A stretch of DNA of 35,876 nt from Defluviitaleaceae bacterium (GCA_009785615.1 WQVX01000012.1:1-35876), one strand, 5' to 3'; shown: positions 1 through 9,300, numbered from the stretch's first letter. Notes: generated by a model not told the origin, from the sequence alone. Translations and numbers: made by a program.

Positions 1-1
1 A

Positions 2-982
2 GGGTCAAACAATCATCATGTTAATGACTTTATGCGCAACCTTCAAACCCTTATTGTCAGCTTTGATGAATTCATAATTGATGGTGACTATAATGTTAGC
101 CCGGAAGAAAGAATAACCCTAATTAACAACCTACTTGATAAGGTAGTGGGAGGATTGCCGCAGGGTAATAATGATAACCAACAGGCACCGGTTGATGCTG
201 TTAAAGTTGTTATAAATAACATGCGACCACAACTTGATGAAGGTATTGCATCAGAGTTAAGCGCACCTAGCTCAAAAGAAGCACCAAGTATAAGCGAATC
301 AAGAATTGGTGATTTTGATGCCTATAGTGTTGAAACTGATTATGACCACCTTAATCAAGACAACGACTCTACTCAAATCGATGAGTATGATCAAGACAAC
401 ACGACTGTTACGGATGATGGATACGATGGCAAAGACACGGATTCTAAAGATCAAGATGGTATAGCTGTAGACATTGACATTCATCAAAATGATACTCCAG
501 ACGATTTAGATGATTCAGACGATTCCGACAGTGAAAGCCAAGAAAGTGATGCAGATGATTCCGACAACGAAAGCCAGGATAACGATGCAGATGATTCCGA
601 CAGTGAAAACCAAGAAAGTGATGCAGATGATTCCGACAGCGAAAGCCAGGATAACGATGCAGATGATTCCGACAACGAAAGCCAGGATAACGATGCAGAT
701 GATTCCGACAGCGAAAGCCAGGATAACGATGTAGATGATTCCGACAACGAAAGCCAGGATAACGATGCAGATGATTCCGACAGCGAAAGCCAGGATAACG
801 ATGTAGATGATTCCGACAACGAAAGCCAAGATAACGATGCAGATGATTCCGACAGCGAAAGCCGGGAGAGCGATTCAGACGATTCCGACAGCGAAAGCCG
901 GGAGAGCGATTCAGACGATTCCGGTAATGAAAGCTGGGATAACGATTCCTCAGATTCTACTGAACCCGTTGAAGAAGTGTAA
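2..982 (+). CDS. Acidic Asp/Ser-repeat protein, 5'-partial
   Basis: The reading frame is open to the left edge, so the true start probably lies outside the window; the first in-frame ATG is at 32 and has no convincing ribosome binding site. From that ATG, about 160 residues of acidic non-repetitive sequence are followed by twelve 12-residue units of the type DDSDSESQDNDA (residues 163-306), then a short tail ending EPVEEV. No LPXTG motif, membrane segment or catalytic motif is visible in the part seen. Asp/Ser repeats in other proteins act as extended, sometimes calcium-binding stalks; that is only an analogy. It ends just before a terminator, so it is transcribed separately from the ribosomal operon. 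The family is not recognised. Confidence 0.75.
   Translation, partial: GSNNHHVNDFMRNLQTLIVSFDEFIIDGDYNVSPEERITLINNLLDKVVGGLPQGNNDNQQAPVDAVKVVINNMRPQLDEGIASELSAPSSKEAPSISESRIGDFDAYSVETDYDHLNQDNDSTQIDEYDQDNTTVTDDGYDGKDTDSKDQDGIAVDIDIHQNDTPDDLDDSDDSDSESQESDADDSDNESQDNDADDSDSENQESDADDSDSESQDNDADDSDNESQDNDADDSDSESQDNDVDDSDNESQDNDADDSDSESQDNDVDDSDNESQDNDADDSDSESRESDSDDSDSESRESDSDDSGNESWDNDSSDSTEPVEEV
518..949 (+). repeat. 36-bp coding tandem repeat, 12 units
   Basis: Twelve in-frame 36-nt units encode 12-residue Asp/Ser/Glu repeats. Units 6-9 alternate in pairs, suggesting a 72-nt higher-order duplication (DSES..DNDV then DNES..DNDA). The last three units diverge (Gln to Arg or Trp). Near-identity at the DNA level indicates expansion by slippage or unequal recombination. 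Confidence 0.9.
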
Positions 983-1002
983 TAAAGCAAACATGTAACT
1001 AA

Positions 1003-1045
1003 AACAAAGAGCATCTCTCATAATTGAGGTGCTCTTTGTTTTACA
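1003..1045 (+). terminator. Rho-independent terminator
   Basis: A 15-bp stem (1003-1017 with 1026-1040, one G-U pair) encloses an 8-nt loop. The stem's 3' arm ends in TTTGTTTT. It lies 20 nt after the stop of the Asp/Ser-repeat gene. The A-rich 5' flank could let it work on the other strand too. Confidence 0.85.
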
Positions 1046-1190
1046 AAAATAAAATAACCGAATACCCGTTTATGGGCGTAACCGGCACCCTTATTGCAAG
1101 CAGGAAGAGAGGGCAACCGATAACAAAATGAGACCGGTTGGGGGGAGTAGTGATGACGAAAAATTAACATTACAAAAAAATTTCCACGTA
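1046..1190. other. Non-coding gap upstream of the S10 promoter
   Basis: No supportable gene. It contains an inverted repeat AACCGG/CCGGTT (about 1080 and 1134) and a short CCCG/GGGC pairing near 1067-1077, which could form a small RNA-like fold, but no promoter or terminator clearly belongs to it. Confidence 0.4.
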
Positions 1191-1194
1191 ACCC

Positions 1195-1223
1195 TTGCCA
1201 AGGAACGAATTACGGTATATAAT
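1195..1223 (+). promoter_or_regulatory. Sigma-A promoter of the ribosomal operon
   Basis: TTGCCA (1195-1200) and a perfect TATAAT (1218-1223) are separated by exactly 17 nt. Transcription would start near 1230, giving a leader of about 290 nt before rpsJ. It is the best promoter match upstream of the 15-kb operon. Confidence 0.8.
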
Positions 1224-1229
1224 GCCGTA

Positions 1230-1500
1230 GCGTACGACAGTGTGTGACATCTGGAGCCATGAAGCGGGAGGTTGCTAATATCAGTTGATATTAGGTTTTT
1301 CCGTTAGCGATGTACGGCCAAGAGCCGGACGGGAAGTCACTGTATAATATTCTGCGTGTTGCAGCACCTCAGCCTATAATTGAGGGTTGCATTTGCGTGT
1401 GTGTGTGATCACTTGTGACACGCCCGGGGAAGTGTACAGTTTCGACTTATCGCAATTACACTCTGTAACTATGGTACAGCAGTTTGCTAATTGATGCGAA
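1230..1500 (+). promoter_or_regulatory. Structured 5' leader of the S10 operon
   Basis: Several local hairpins are visible: an 8-bp stem 1275-1282/1287-1294 followed by five T (1296-1300); CCTCA/TGAGG 1367-1371/1381-1385; GCGTGT/ACACGC 1395-1400/1418-1423; and a two-part stem 1450-1458/1488-1499 enclosing CTGTA/TACAG (1463-1467/1475-1479), which ends at the rpsJ Shine-Dalgarno sequence. Length and density of pairing suggest a regulatory leader, perhaps autogenous control by an r-protein. It does not match a riboswitch or r-protein leader class I recognise. Confidence 0.5.
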
Positions 1501-1518
1501 AAGGAGGAACATTTTTTT

Positions 1519-1830
1519 ATGAATAGCCAAAAAATCAGAATCAACTTAAAAGCTTATGATCATAAGTTGATTGATCAGTCTGTGGCCCAAATTATAGAAA
1601 CAGCAAAGCGTACAGGGGCAAAAATATCCGGCCCAATACCTTTGCCTACTAAAAAAGAAATTGTAACTATATTGCGGGCGGTGCATAAATACAAAGATTC
1701 CAGAGAACAGTTTGAAATGCGCACCCACAAACGGTTGATTGATATTTTGATGCCAACACCAAAAACCGTTGATGCACTAACCAGATTGGATTTACCTGAT
1801 GGTGTAGACATCACATTGAAGATTATGTAA
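1519..1830 (+). CDS. rpsJ: 30S ribosomal protein S10
   Basis: A 103-residue protein of the usual S10 length with the family core ([18 protein letters not shown] near the N-terminus, [10 protein letters not shown] around residues 38-48, and [10 protein letters not shown]). S10 sits in the 30S head and also serves as NusE in antitermination complexes. ATG start with AAGGAGG at 1501-1507. It is the first gene of the operon and follows the long leader. Confidence 0.97.
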   Translation: MNSQKIRINLKAYDHKLIDQSVAQIIETAKRTGAKISGPIPLPTKKEIVTILRAVHKYKDSREQFEMRTHKRLIDILMPTPKTVDALTRLDLPDGVDITLKIM

Positions 1831-1853
1831 GGGACCGGAGGTATAGTAAGAAC

Positions 1854-2498
1854 ATGGAAAAAGCGATTCTTGCAAGAAAGATAGGCATGACACAAATCTT
1901 TGCCGAAGATGGCACCCTTATTCCTGTAACGGTGTTGGAAGCCGGACCATGCCCGGTAGTGCAAAAGAAAACTGTTGAAAATGACGGCTATAGTGCGTTG
2001 CAAGTAGGTTTTGGTTCTCTTAGGGCAAAACTTGCTAACAAACCATTAAAAGGTCATTATGAAGCTCGCTTGGGAAGCACAAACGCTACTCCAAACAAAG
2101 TACTTAGAGAGTTTAGGCTTAATAATCCTGATCAGTTTGAAGTTGGGTCTGAGATAAAAGCAGATGTCTTTAATGTTGGTGAGTTTGTAGATATCAGCGG
2201 TGTTTCTAAAGGAAAAGGGTACCAAGGTGCCATTAAGCGTCATGGTCAGCATAGAGGGCCTATGACTCACGGCTCCAAGTATCATCGTGGTTTAGGTTCT
2301 ATGGGCCCCGGTACTACGCCCGGTAGTGTTAAAAAAGGCAAAAAAATGCCAGGGCACATGGGTGCTAAAAAGGTGACAGTGCAAAATCTTGAAATAATAC
2401 AAGCGGATGGAGAAAAAAATCTTCTGCTGGTTAGAGGTGCGGTTCCCGGTGTGCGCGGCGGCCTGTTGACAATAAAGAGTACCGTTAAAAAGAACTAA
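1854..2498 (+). CDS. rplC: 50S ribosomal protein L3
   Basis: A 214-residue L3 of normal length, starting [16 protein letters not shown] and carrying the central [13 protein letters not shown] and [13 protein letters not shown] segments that reach the peptidyl-transferase region. L3 is an early 50S assembly protein. ATG start with GGAGGT at 1837-1842; 23 nt after rpsJ. Confidence 0.97.
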   Translation: MEKAILARKIGMTQIFAEDGTLIPVTVLEAGPCPVVQKKTVENDGYSALQVGFGSLRAKLANKPLKGHYEARLGSTNATPNKVLREFRLNNPDQFEVGSEIKADVFNVGEFVDISGVSKGKGYQGAIKRHGQHRGPMTHGSKYHRGLGSMGPGTTPGSVKKGKKMPGHMGAKKVTVQNLEIIQADGEKNLLLVRGAVPGVRGGLLTIKSTVKKN

Positions 2499-2524
2499 TT
2501 TGGCGTCAAAAGGAGTGAAACAAT

Positions 2525-3145
2525 ATGGCCACAGTGGCTGTATACAACATGAAAGGCGAACAGACCGGCAGTATGGACGTATCAGATGATATCTTTGGCA
2601 TACCGGTTAATGAACATGCAGTGCATATGGCAGTGGTTCAGTATTTGGCTAACCAGCGTCAGGGCACAAAAGGGACTAAAACTCGTGCAGAAGTACGGGG
2701 CGGCGGTCGTAAACCATGGCGTCAAAAGGGTACCGGACGCGCCAGGCAGGGTTCCACAAGATCCCCTCAATGGACAGGCGGCGGCGTAGTATTTGCACCA
2801 AAAGCACGGGATTATTCCATTAAGCTTAACAAAAAGCAAAAAAGACTTGCTTTAAAATCTGCACTTTCTGCAAAACTTAAAGACAACAAACTCATTGTAG
2901 TTGACTCTCTTACATTTCCGGAAGTTAAAACAAAGGAAATGGTGAAAGTTTGTCAAAACCTTAAAACAGACAATGCATTGGTGGTACTTGATAGTGTGGA
3001 TCGTAATGTGATCCTTTCAGCTCGTAATATTCCGGGGCTTAAAACTGCCGGGGTTAACACCATCAATGTATATGACATTTTAAAACATGACACCTTTGTG
3101 GTGACGAAAGAAGCCGTTGCTCAAATGCAGGAGGTGTATGCATAA
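2525..3145 (+). CDS. rplD: 50S ribosomal protein L4
   Basis: A 206-residue L4. The exit-tunnel loop is visible as the basic stretch around residues 45-80 (RGGGRKPWRQKGTGRARQGS). In Escherichia coli L4 represses its own S10 operon through the leader, so it is one candidate ligand for the long leader here (inference). AAAGGAGTG precedes the ATG. Its last base is shared with rplW, and the rplW ribosome binding site lies in its final codons. Confidence 0.97.
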   Translation: MATVAVYNMKGEQTGSMDVSDDIFGIPVNEHAVHMAVVQYLANQRQGTKGTKTRAEVRGGGRKPWRQKGTGRARQGSTRSPQWTGGGVVFAPKARDYSIKLNKKQKRLALKSALSAKLKDNKLIVVDSLTFPEVKTKEMVKVCQNLKTDNALVVLDSVDRNVILSARNIPGLKTAGVNTINVYDILKHDTFVVTKEAVAQMQEVYA

Positions 3146-3447
3146 TGGCTAATTTACAATATTACGACATAATCAACAAGCCGTTGATGACGGAAAAAAG
3201 CATGTCACTGGTTGAAAGCGGTAAATATTCTTTTTACGTTCATCCTCAAGCTACTAAAACACAAATAAAAGAAGCAGTAGAAAAAATGTTTGACGGCGTA
3301 AAGGTTAAGTCGGTTCATACAATGCTGACAACTCCAAAAAAACGTCAACGCCGTGGATTTGCTCCCGGTAAGACTGTAAGGAAAAAGAAAGCTATTGTAG
3401 CTTTAACTCCTGAAAGTCGCGAAATTGAATTGTTCCCGGGTTTATAA
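3145..3447 (+). CDS. rplW: 50S ribosomal protein L23
   Basis: A 100-residue L23 (MTEKSMSLVESGKYSFYV; PGKTVRKKKAIV). It lines the tunnel exit and docks SRP and trigger factor. TAATG overlap with rplD indicates translational coupling; GGAGGTG lies inside rplD. Confidence 0.96.
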   Translation: MANLQYYDIINKPLMTEKSMSLVESGKYSFYVHPQATKTQIKEAVEKMFDGVKVKSVHTMLTTPKKRQRRGFAPGKTVRKKKAIVALTPESREIELFPGL

Positions 3448-3488
3448 TCTAAAGTTATAATAAGGTAGTTCTAAAGAGGTGAAATGTT

Positions 3489-4322
3489 ATGGGCATAAAA
3501 AGATACAAACCGTATACGCCTTCAAGAAGGCAAATGACTGTTTCGGATTTTGCAGAGGTTACAAAAAAGACACCTGAGAAGAGCCTTGTGGTTCATCTTA
3601 AAAAGCATTCCGGGCGCAACGGACAAGGTAAAATTACTGTTCGTCACAGGGGTGGCGGCGCGAAAATCAAATACCGCTTAGTAGATTTTAAACGTCTCAA
3701 AGATGGCGTACCGGCGAAGGTTGCGGCCATTGAGTATGATCCTAACCGCACAGCATATATTGCCCTTCTTCATTATGTTGATGGAGAAAAAAGCTACATT
3801 TTGGCTCCGCATGGCCTTAAAGTAGGCGATAAAGTGATGAGTGGCATAGAAGCGGAAATTAGAGTAGGTAACTCTTTACCTATGAAAAATATCCCTGTGG
3901 GCACAGAAATTCACAATATCGAAATGAAATTGGGCAAAGGTGGCCAAATGGTAAGATCTGCCGGAAACGTAGCTCAGCTTATGGCTAAAGACGAGAAATA
4001 TGCTACTGTACGTCTGCCTTCCGGAGAAATGCGCCTTGTGCCTGTCAACTGTCGTGCTACTATAGGCCAAGTAAGCAATTTAGATAAAGAGCTTGTTAAT
4101 GTAGGTAAAGCTGGCACAAAGCGTCACATGGGTATCAGACCAACAGTTCGTGGTTCTGTTATGAATCCTAACGATCACCCACATGGCGGCGGTGAAGGAC
4201 GTACTCCAATTGGACGTACTGCCCCCAGTACTCCTTGGGGCAAGCCTGCATTAGGGTATAAGACTCGTAAAAAGAATAAGGCTTCTAATAAGTACGTAGT
4301 CCGCAAGCGCGGTAGCAAGTAG
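3489..4322 (+). CDS. rplB: 50S ribosomal protein L2
   Basis: A 277-residue L2 of usual length, with the RNA-binding N-terminal half ([16 protein letters not shown]) and the conserved C-terminal [18 protein letters not shown] motif containing the peptidyl-transferase-centre histidine. Required for subunit joining. ATG start with AGAGGTGA upstream; 41-nt gap after rplW. Confidence 0.98.
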   Translation: MGIKRYKPYTPSRRQMTVSDFAEVTKKTPEKSLVVHLKKHSGRNGQGKITVRHRGGGAKIKYRLVDFKRLKDGVPAKVAAIEYDPNRTAYIALLHYVDGEKSYILAPHGLKVGDKVMSGIEAEIRVGNSLPMKNIPVGTEIHNIEMKLGKGGQMVRSAGNVAQLMAKDEKYATVRLPSGEMRLVPVNCRATIGQVSNLDKELVNVGKAGTKRHMGIRPTVRGSVMNPNDHPHGGGEGRTPIGRTAPSTPWGKPALGYKTRKKNKASNKYVVRKRGSK

Positions 4323-4336
4323 TAAAGGGGTCGCAC

Positions 4337-4621
4337 ATGAGTAGATCATTAAAAAAAGGACCGTTTATAGATGACCATTTAATGAAAAAAGTGGTTGAAA
4401 TGAATAATAACAGCAATAAATCAGTTATCAAAACCTGGTCAAGAAGATCCACTATTTTCCCGGATATGATTGGGTTGACTATTGCTGTGCATGATGGCCG
4501 CAAACATATCCCTGTTTATATCACAGAAGATATGGTTGGTCATAAACTTGGTGAATTTGCCTCAACCCGTACTTATAGGGGTCATGGCAAAGATGCCGAA
4601 AAGAGGTCAAAGGTAAGGTAG
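4337..4621 (+). CDS. rpsS: 30S ribosomal protein S19
   Basis: A 94-residue S19 opening [15 protein letters not shown] and ending in the [12 protein letters not shown] segment. It pairs with S13 in the 30S head near the A-site tRNA. AAGGGG precedes the ATG, 14 nt after rplB. Confidence 0.97.
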   Translation: MSRSLKKGPFIDDHLMKKVVEMNNNSNKSVIKTWSRRSTIFPDMIGLTIAVHDGRKHIPVYITEDMVGHKLGEFASTRTYRGHGKDAEKRSKVR

Positions 4622-4660
4622 TAAAAATCCTCGAAAGAATAGCAATATAGGAGGAACATT

Positions 4661-5059
4661 ATGGCTAGAGGCCACAGAAGTCAAATTAAAAAGGAGCGTA
4701 ATGAGGAAAAGAGAGAAAAGCGTCCTCATGCAATCCATAAATATGCTCGCATTTCGGACCGTAAGGCTCGTATAGTATTGGAGCAAATAAAAGGCAAAAA
4801 TGTAGGTCAAGCACTAGGTATCTTGAAATATTCTCCAAGATATGGCGCATTGTTAATTGAAAAAGTACTAAAAAGTGCCATAGCTAACGCAGAGCATAAT
4901 CAAGATATGGATGTTTCCAAATTATTTGTGGAAGAAGCTATTGCTAACCAAGGCCCAACATTTAAGCGGATGCAGCCAAGGGCTAGAGGTATGGCTTACC
5001 GCATCAATAAAAAGACCAGTCATATCACAGTAATACTTAATGAGCGGAAGGTGAAATAA
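4661..5059 (+). CDS. rplV: 50S ribosomal protein L22
   Basis: A 132-residue L22 with a basic N-terminal extension of about 20 residues ([15 protein letters not shown]) before the usual [16 protein letters not shown] start, and the beta-hairpin tip [12 protein letters not shown] that lines the exit tunnel and macrolide site. AGGAGG precedes the ATG. The last base overlaps rpsC. Confidence 0.96.
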   Translation: MARGHRSQIKKERNEEKREKRPHAIHKYARISDRKARIVLEQIKGKNVGQALGILKYSPRYGALLIEKVLKSAIANAEHNQDMDVSKLFVEEAIANQGPTFKRMQPRARGMAYRINKKTSHITVILNERKVK

Positions 5060-5745
5060 TGGGCCAAAAGGTAAATCCACATGGATTGCGTTTGGGTATT
5101 GTTAAAGAATGGGATTCTGTTTGGTATGCGGAGAAAGACTTCAGCAAATTCTTGCTTGAAGATCATAACATTCGCCAGTTTTTATATAAAAAACTGCAAA
5201 AGGCCCGTGTATCCCGTATCGTTATAAAACGGACAACAGACAAGGTCAAAATTACCCTTCATACGGCTACGCCGGGTATTGTTATAGGGCGTAATGGGCA
5301 GGCCATTCAAGAGCTTACTCAAGACTTGCAAAAATTTCTGGGTACTAAAGTGGATGTAAATATCCAAGAAATTAAGCGTCCGGAGCTGGATTCAAAATTG
5401 GTGGCAGAAGATATTGCCCGCCAGTTGGAAGATCGCGTTACCTTCCGTCGTGCTATGAGACAGGCAATGAACCGTGCTATGAAGATGGGCGCTAAAGGTA
5501 TTAAAACCGCAGTATCCGGGCGTTTAGGCGGTGCAGATATTGCCCGTACAGAGCATTATCATGAAGGTACAATCCCTCTGCAAACTTTACGTGCAGATAT
5601 TGATTATGGATTTGCAGAAGCAGATACTACCTATGGCAAGCTTGGTGTAAAGGTTTGGATTTACAAAGGTGAAGTGCTTCCGCACAAAGCCAGAAAGGAA
5701 GGTGCGAATAACGATGTTGATGCCAAAAAGAGTAAAAAGGCGTAA
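5059..5745 (+). CDS. rpsC: 30S ribosomal protein S3
   Basis: A 228-residue S3. The KH-type RNA-binding loop [11 protein letters not shown] is near residues 73-83, and the C-terminal domain contains [14 protein letters not shown]3 helps form the mRNA entry site. TAATG overlap with rplV; its 3' end overlaps rplP by 32 nt, so S3, L22 and L16 are tightly coupled. Confidence 0.97.
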   Translation: MGQKVNPHGLRLGIVKEWDSVWYAEKDFSKFLLEDHNIRQFLYKKLQKARVSRIVIKRTTDKVKITLHTATPGIVIGRNGQAIQELTQDLQKFLGTKVDVNIQEIKRPELDSKLVAEDIARQLEDRVTFRRAMRQAMNRAMKMGAKGIKTAVSGRLGGADIARTEHYHEGTIPLQTLRADIDYGFAEADTTYGKLGVKVWIYKGEVLPHKARKEGANNDVDAKKSKKA

Positions 5746-6223
5746 ACAGTTTCGTGGTCGCATGAAAGGCAGAGCATTGCGGGGCAGTACTATTACCTAT
5801 GGTGATTATGGCCTTGTAGCAATGGAACCAAGCTGGATAACTGCCAATCAAATTGAAGCTGCTCGTATTGTTATCAATCGTACAATGCGCCGCGGTGGTA
5901 AAGTATGGGTTAAAATTTTCCCGGACAAACCGATTACAGAAAAACCTGCGGAAACACGCATGGGTAGCGGTAAAGGATCTCCAGAGTACTGGGTAGCAGT
6001 AGTAAAGCCGGGCCGTGTTATGTTTGAGCTTGCCGGAGTTGATGAAGAAGTAGGCCGCAGAGCCTTGCAATTGGCTGCTTACAAATTGCCTATCAAGTGC
6101 AAAATAATCTCTAAAAAAGAGCAAAAAGCTCTTGCCGCTGCTCAAGCAGCCGGACAAAATGTAAGCGCACAAAATATAGTTGCGCCTCAAACAGAAATGG
6201 AAGGTGAGGGCAATGAAGTCTAA
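5714..6223 (+). CDS. rplP: 50S ribosomal protein L16, C-terminally extended
   Basis: The ATG at 5714 gives the family start [19 protein letters not shown], with GGAAGGTG about 10 nt upstream inside rpsC; longer frames reaching further upstream are not homologous. L16 helps position A-site tRNA and finish 50S assembly. The product is 169 residues against about 140-147 usually: the excess is an Ala/Gln-rich tail after [10 protein letters not shown]. The 3' end overlaps rpmC by 11 nt. Confidence 0.95.
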   Translation: MLMPKRVKRRKQFRGRMKGRALRGSTITYGDYGLVAMEPSWITANQIEAARIVINRTMRRGGKVWVKIFPDKPITEKPAETRMGSGKGSPEYWVAVVKPGRVMFELAGVDEEVGRRALQLAAYKLPIKCKIISKKEQKALAAAQAAGQNVSAQNIVAPQTEMEGEGNEV

Positions 6224-6428
6224 AAAATATCTGGATGGTCTGCGTGATAAAACCGCAGATGAGTTGACAGTGGAACTTACAACTGCAAAAAAAGAATTGT
6301 TTAATCTGCGTTTTCAAAATGCGACTAATCAATTGGATAACACAGCACGTATTAGGGAAGTTCGCAAGAATATTGCCCGTATCCAAACTGTTATGACACA
6401 ACGCAAAAAAAGTTCTTTGTCAATATAA
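6213..6428 (+). CDS. rpmC: 50S ribosomal protein L29
   Basis: The ATG at 6213 ([18 protein letters not shown]) follows GGTGAGGG closely and gives 71 residues, the normal L29 size, with the two-helix core [28 protein letters not shown]. It sits at the tunnel exit with L23. Overlaps rplP by 11 nt. Confidence 0.95.
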   Translation: MKSKKYLDGLRDKTADELTVELTTAKKELFNLRFQNATNQLDNTARIREVRKNIARIQTVMTQRKKSSLSI

Positions 6429-6459
6429 AAGAATATGTTCCTAAAAGGGAGGCATGTAG

Positions 6460-6720
6460 GTGGAAAACGCCAGAAACCTGCGTAAAACACGCGTAGGGCG
6501 GGTTGTAAGCGATAAAATGGACAAAACCATTGTTGTTGCTGTAGAAAACCGAGTAAAACATCCACTAATTGGTAAAATAGTAAAGCGCACCTATAAACTG
6601 AAAGCCCATGATGAAGCCAATGAATGTCGTATAGGCGATAGAGTTCGTGTTATGGAAACACGTCCTTTATCTAAAGAAAAACGTTGGCGTCTGGTAACGG
6701 TGCTTGAAAAAGCGAAATAA
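6460..6720 (+). CDS. rpsQ: 30S ribosomal protein S17
   Basis: An 86-residue S17 (OB fold) with [19 protein letters not shown] and [22 protein letters not shown] start at 6460 preceded by AAGGGAGG (6445-6452). An early 16S-binding assembly protein. Confidence 0.96.
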   Translation: MENARNLRKTRVGRVVSDKMDKTIVVAVENRVKHPLIGKIVKRTYKLKAHDEANECRIGDRVRVMETRPLSKEKRWRLVTVLEKAK

Positions 6721-6735
6721 AAGGAGCATGAAATA

Positions 6736-7104
6736 ATGATCCAACAAGAATCCAGACTGGCAGTTGCAGATAACTCTGGTGCAAAAGAACTTTTATGCAT
6801 TCGTGTTCTAGGCGGCTCCGTTAGAAGATATGGCAATGTAGGCGATATCATAGTCGCTTCTGTCAAAGAAGCAACGCCGGGCGGCGTGGTAAAAAAGGGT
6901 GAGGTAGTACGGGCTGTTATTGTTCGCACTGTCAAAGGACTTGGAAGGCCGGATGGTTCCCATATCCGTTTTGATCAAAATGCGGCGGTTATCATTAAAG
7001 ATGATAAAACTCCTAGAGGTACCCGTATATTTGGTCCCGTTGCCAGAGAATTGCGTGAAAAACAGTTTACCCGTATTATTTCGTTGGCGCCGGAGGTGTT
7101 GTAG
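6736..7104 (+). CDS. rplN: 50S ribosomal protein L14
   Basis: A 122-residue L14, exactly family length, starting [19 protein letters not shown] and ending in [15 protein letters not shown]. It forms intersubunit contacts with 16S RNA and binds the silencing factor RsfS. SD AAAGGAG; its stop directly abuts the rplX start. Confidence 0.98.
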   Translation: MIQQESRLAVADNSGAKELLCIRVLGGSVRRYGNVGDIIVASVKEATPGGVVKKGEVVRAVIVRTVKGLGRPDGSHIRFDQNAAVIIKDDKTPRGTRIFGPVARELREKQFTRIISLAPEVL

Positions 7105-7437
7105 ATGAAAAGTAAACTTAAACGGGGCGACATGGTATCAATCATCGCTGGCAAAGATTTAGGCAAAGAAGGTAAGATATTGTCTGTAGATCGAGCCAAA
7201 AATCGGGTGATTGTGGAAGGCATAAACATTATGACCAAACATCAAAAGCCCAATCGCACAAATCAAACCGGTGGTATCGTACGTGTGGAAGCTCCTATTC
7301 ATGCATCCAACGTAATGTATTTGCATAAAGATAAGCCTACACGTCTTGGCTATAAAGTCGAAGTGTCGGAGGTTAACGGTAAGCGAGTGGTAACCAAAAA
7401 AAGGTATGCAAAATCCACAGGCGAGGTAATTGATTAA
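7105..7437 (+). CDS. rplX: 50S ribosomal protein L24
   Basis: A 110-residue L24 with the N-terminal KOW motif ([22 protein letters not shown]) and [17 protein letters not shown]. It initiates 50S assembly. It starts on the base after the rplN stop, with GGAGGTG inside rplN, so translation is coupled. Confidence 0.97.
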   Translation: MKSKLKRGDMVSIIAGKDLGKEGKILSVDRAKNRVIVEGINIMTKHQKPNRTNQTGGIVRVEAPIHASNVMYLHKDKPTRLGYKVEVSEVNGKRVVTKKRYAKSTGEVID

Positions 7438-7450
7438 TTGGAGGTTAACC

Positions 7451-8002
7451 ATGACCCGACTCAGAGAGATATATGAGTCCGAAGTAGTTGACGGAATGAT
7501 GAAAAAATTCGGATATAAAAATAAAATGGCGGTTCCTAAAATTGATAAAGTAGTTGTTAATATCGGTTTAGGTGAAGCTAAAGAAAACGCCAAAGTTTTA
7601 GAACATGCTACGGGAGATATGGCTGTTATCACAGGCCAAAAACCAGTTGTAACTAAAGCTAAAAAATCTGTATCTGCTTTTAAATTGCGGGCAGGTATGC
7701 CAATCGGCTGTAAAGTGACTCTTAGAGCTGACAAAATGTACAATTTTGTTGATAGATTGATAAATGTGGCTATTCCACGTGTGCGTGACTTTCGTGGTGT
7801 AAGCCCGGATTCTTTTGACGGTCGTGGAAACTATACCTTGGGATTGCGGGAGCAATTGATTTTCCCGGAAATCAGCTTTGATAAAATTGACAAAGTTAGA
7901 GGTATGGAAGTTGTATTTGTTACCACTGCCAAAACAGATGAAGAAGCAAAAGAACTTCTAGCGTTGTTTGGTATGCCCTTCATTAGAACCGAAAATAGTT
8001 AA
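7451..8002 (+). CDS. rplE: 50S ribosomal protein L5
   Basis: The ATG at 7451 ([13 protein letters not shown]), with TTGGAGGT just upstream, gives 183 residues, close to the standard 179-180. Conserved segments include [30 protein letters not shown] and the [15 protein letters not shown] end. L5 binds 5S rRNA and touches P-site tRNA. Upstream in-frame starts lack a ribosome binding site. Confidence 0.96.
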   Translation: MTRLREIYESEVVDGMMKKFGYKNKMAVPKIDKVVVNIGLGEAKENAKVLEHATGDMAVITGQKPVVTKAKKSVSAFKLRAGMPIGCKVTLRADKMYNFVDRLINVAIPRVRDFRGVSPDSFDGRGNYTLGLREQLIFPEISFDKIDKVRGMEVVFVTTAKTDEEAKELLALFGMPFIRTENS

Positions 8003-8018
8003 AGGCAGGTTTAAAGTA

Positions 8019-8062
8019 GGTTTTAGTTTTTCATTATTAAAATTCAAATGAAAAATTAAACC
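8019..8062 (+). promoter_or_regulatory. AT-rich hairpin between rplE and rpsN
   Basis: A long imperfect stem pairs 8019-8035 with 8047-8062, including nine uninterrupted A-T/C-G pairs next to an 11-nt loop. It ends 6 nt before the rpsN Shine-Dalgarno sequence. There is no T-run, so it is more likely an RNA processing or translational control element than a terminator. Confidence 0.5.
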
Positions 8063-8083
8063 AATTAGGAGGAACCTAATTAT

Positions 8084-8269
8084 ATGGCCAAAAAGTCAAT
8101 GATTATAAAACAACAGCGTAAGCCCAAGTTTTCAAGCAGGGCATATAATCGCTGCAATATCTGCGGCCGCCCTCACGGCACTTTGCGGAAATATGGCGTA
8201 TGTCGTATCTGCTTTAGGGAATTGGCGTACAAAGGCCAAATTCCGGGTGTAAGGAAGGCCAGCTGGTAG
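8084..8269 (+). CDS. rpsN: 30S ribosomal protein S14, zinc type
   Basis: The 61-residue short S14 with a complete zinc ribbon C24-X2-C27...C40-X2-C43 ([24 protein letters not shown]). The short zinc form (also named rpsZ or S14p/S29e) is typical of Firmicutes. SD AGGAGG lies between the upstream hairpin and the ATG. Confidence 0.97.
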   Translation: MAKKSMIIKQQRKPKFSSRAYNRCNICGRPHGTLRKYGVCRICFRELAYKGQIPGVRKASW

Positions 8270-8297
8270 GCCCCTATTAGAGAAAGGAGGCGCTTTA

Positions 8298-8699
8298 ATG
8301 GCAATGTCAGATCCTATTGCGGATATGCTTACACGTATTCGTAATGCAAATTCAGCTAAACACGTAACTGTAGATGTCCCTTCCTCTAAGGTAAAAGTGG
8401 ATATTGCTTCTATCTTGGTTAAAGAAGGTTATCTAAAAGGTTATGAAATAATAGAAGACGGCGTTAAAAAGACTATGCGCATCACCATCAAATATGGCCG
8501 TGATCGTAATGAAAAAGTTATTACTGGTATCAAACGCATTTCCAAACCAGGACTTAGGGTGTATGCAAGTTGTGAGGATATGCCAAGAGTTTTAGGTGGT
8601 TTGGGTTGCGCAATCGTATCCACAAACAAAGGTATTATTACTGATAAAGAAGCCCGTAAGTTAGGCGTGGGTGGAGAAGTATTAGCTTTTGTTTGGTAG
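8298..8699 (+). CDS. rpsH: 30S ribosomal protein S8
   Basis: A 133-residue S8 starting [18 protein letters not shown], with the C-terminal [26 protein letters not shown] block. S8 binds 16S helix 21 and in E. coli represses the spc operon. SD AAAGGAGG. The ATG two codons in is an alternative start, but 8298 fits the ribosome binding site. Confidence 0.97.
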   Translation: MAMSDPIADMLTRIRNANSAKHVTVDVPSSKVKVDIASILVKEGYLKGYEIIEDGVKKTMRITIKYGRDRNEKVITGIKRISKPGLRVYASCEDMPRVLGGLGCAIVSTNKGIITDKEARKLGVGGEVLAFVW

Positions 8700-8741
8700 A
8701 TATAACTAATGTAATAACAGTATCATAGAGAGGAGCAGACC

Positions 8742-9284
8742 ATGTCACGTATAGGAAAGATGCCAATTTCCGTTCCTAATGGAGTGGAAATTAAAATCGG
8801 TGAAGGCAACCTTGTGACCGTAAAAGGCCCAAAGGGAACGCTGGAACGGAGACTTTCAAGCGACATGAACATCGCTTTGGAAAATGGTCAACTAGAAATT
8901 AAAAGACCAAATGATTTAAAAAAATATAGAGCACTCCACGGATTGACCCGCACTCTTATCAATAATATGGTAGTTGGAGTCACTGAAGGATATAAAAAAA
9001 CTTTAGAAATAAATGGTGTAGGATACAGGGCTGCAAAAAATGGTAATAAATTAGCATTAAGCCTGGGTTATTCTCATCCTGTTGAAATGACAGATCCTGA
9101 AGGTGTAACATCTGAGGTAGAAGGTACTAACAAAATTATTGTTAGTGGCATTGATAAAGAAAAAGTTGGTCAATACGCTGCCAATATCCGCGAAAAACGT
9201 CCACCGGAACCATATAAAGGTAAAGGTATTAAATATGATACTGAACGGATTAGACGTAAAGCAGGTAAAGCAGGTAAAAAGTAA
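8742..9284 (+). CDS. rplF: 50S ribosomal protein L6
   Basis: A 180-residue L6 ([37 protein letters not shown]-like centre; [25 protein letters not shown] end), standard length. It binds 23S near the sarcin-ricin loop and the L7/L12 stalk base. SD GAGGAG. Confidence 0.97.
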   Translation: MSRIGKMPISVPNGVEIKIGEGNLVTVKGPKGTLERRLSSDMNIALENGQLEIKRPNDLKKYRALHGLTRTLINNMVVGVTEGYKKTLEINGVGYRAAKNGNKLALSLGYSHPVEMTDPEGVTSEVEGTNKIIVSGIDKEKVGQYAANIREKRPPEPYKGKGIKYDTERIRRKAGKAGKK

Positions 9285-9300
9285 AAGGTAACAACTAAAA

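Noticed and set aside
518-949. CRISPR-like array
   Set aside because: Units are contiguous, in frame and without unique spacers; this is a coding tandem repeat.
484-1014. Antisense Ser/Leu and Ile/Val-rich open frames over the Asp/Ser repeat
   Set aside because: They are repeat shadows: the 36-bp unit lacks stops in several frames, and none has a ribosome binding site or non-repetitive domain.
1046-1190. Riboswitch or T-box upstream of the S10 promoter
   Set aside because: No T-box sequence or known riboswitch core could be recognised, and the region lies before the promoter.
1341-1380. Additional TATAAT boxes at 1343-1348 and 1375-1380 as extra promoters
   Set aside because: No acceptable -35 at 16-18 nt from either; TATAAT at 1218 is much better supported.
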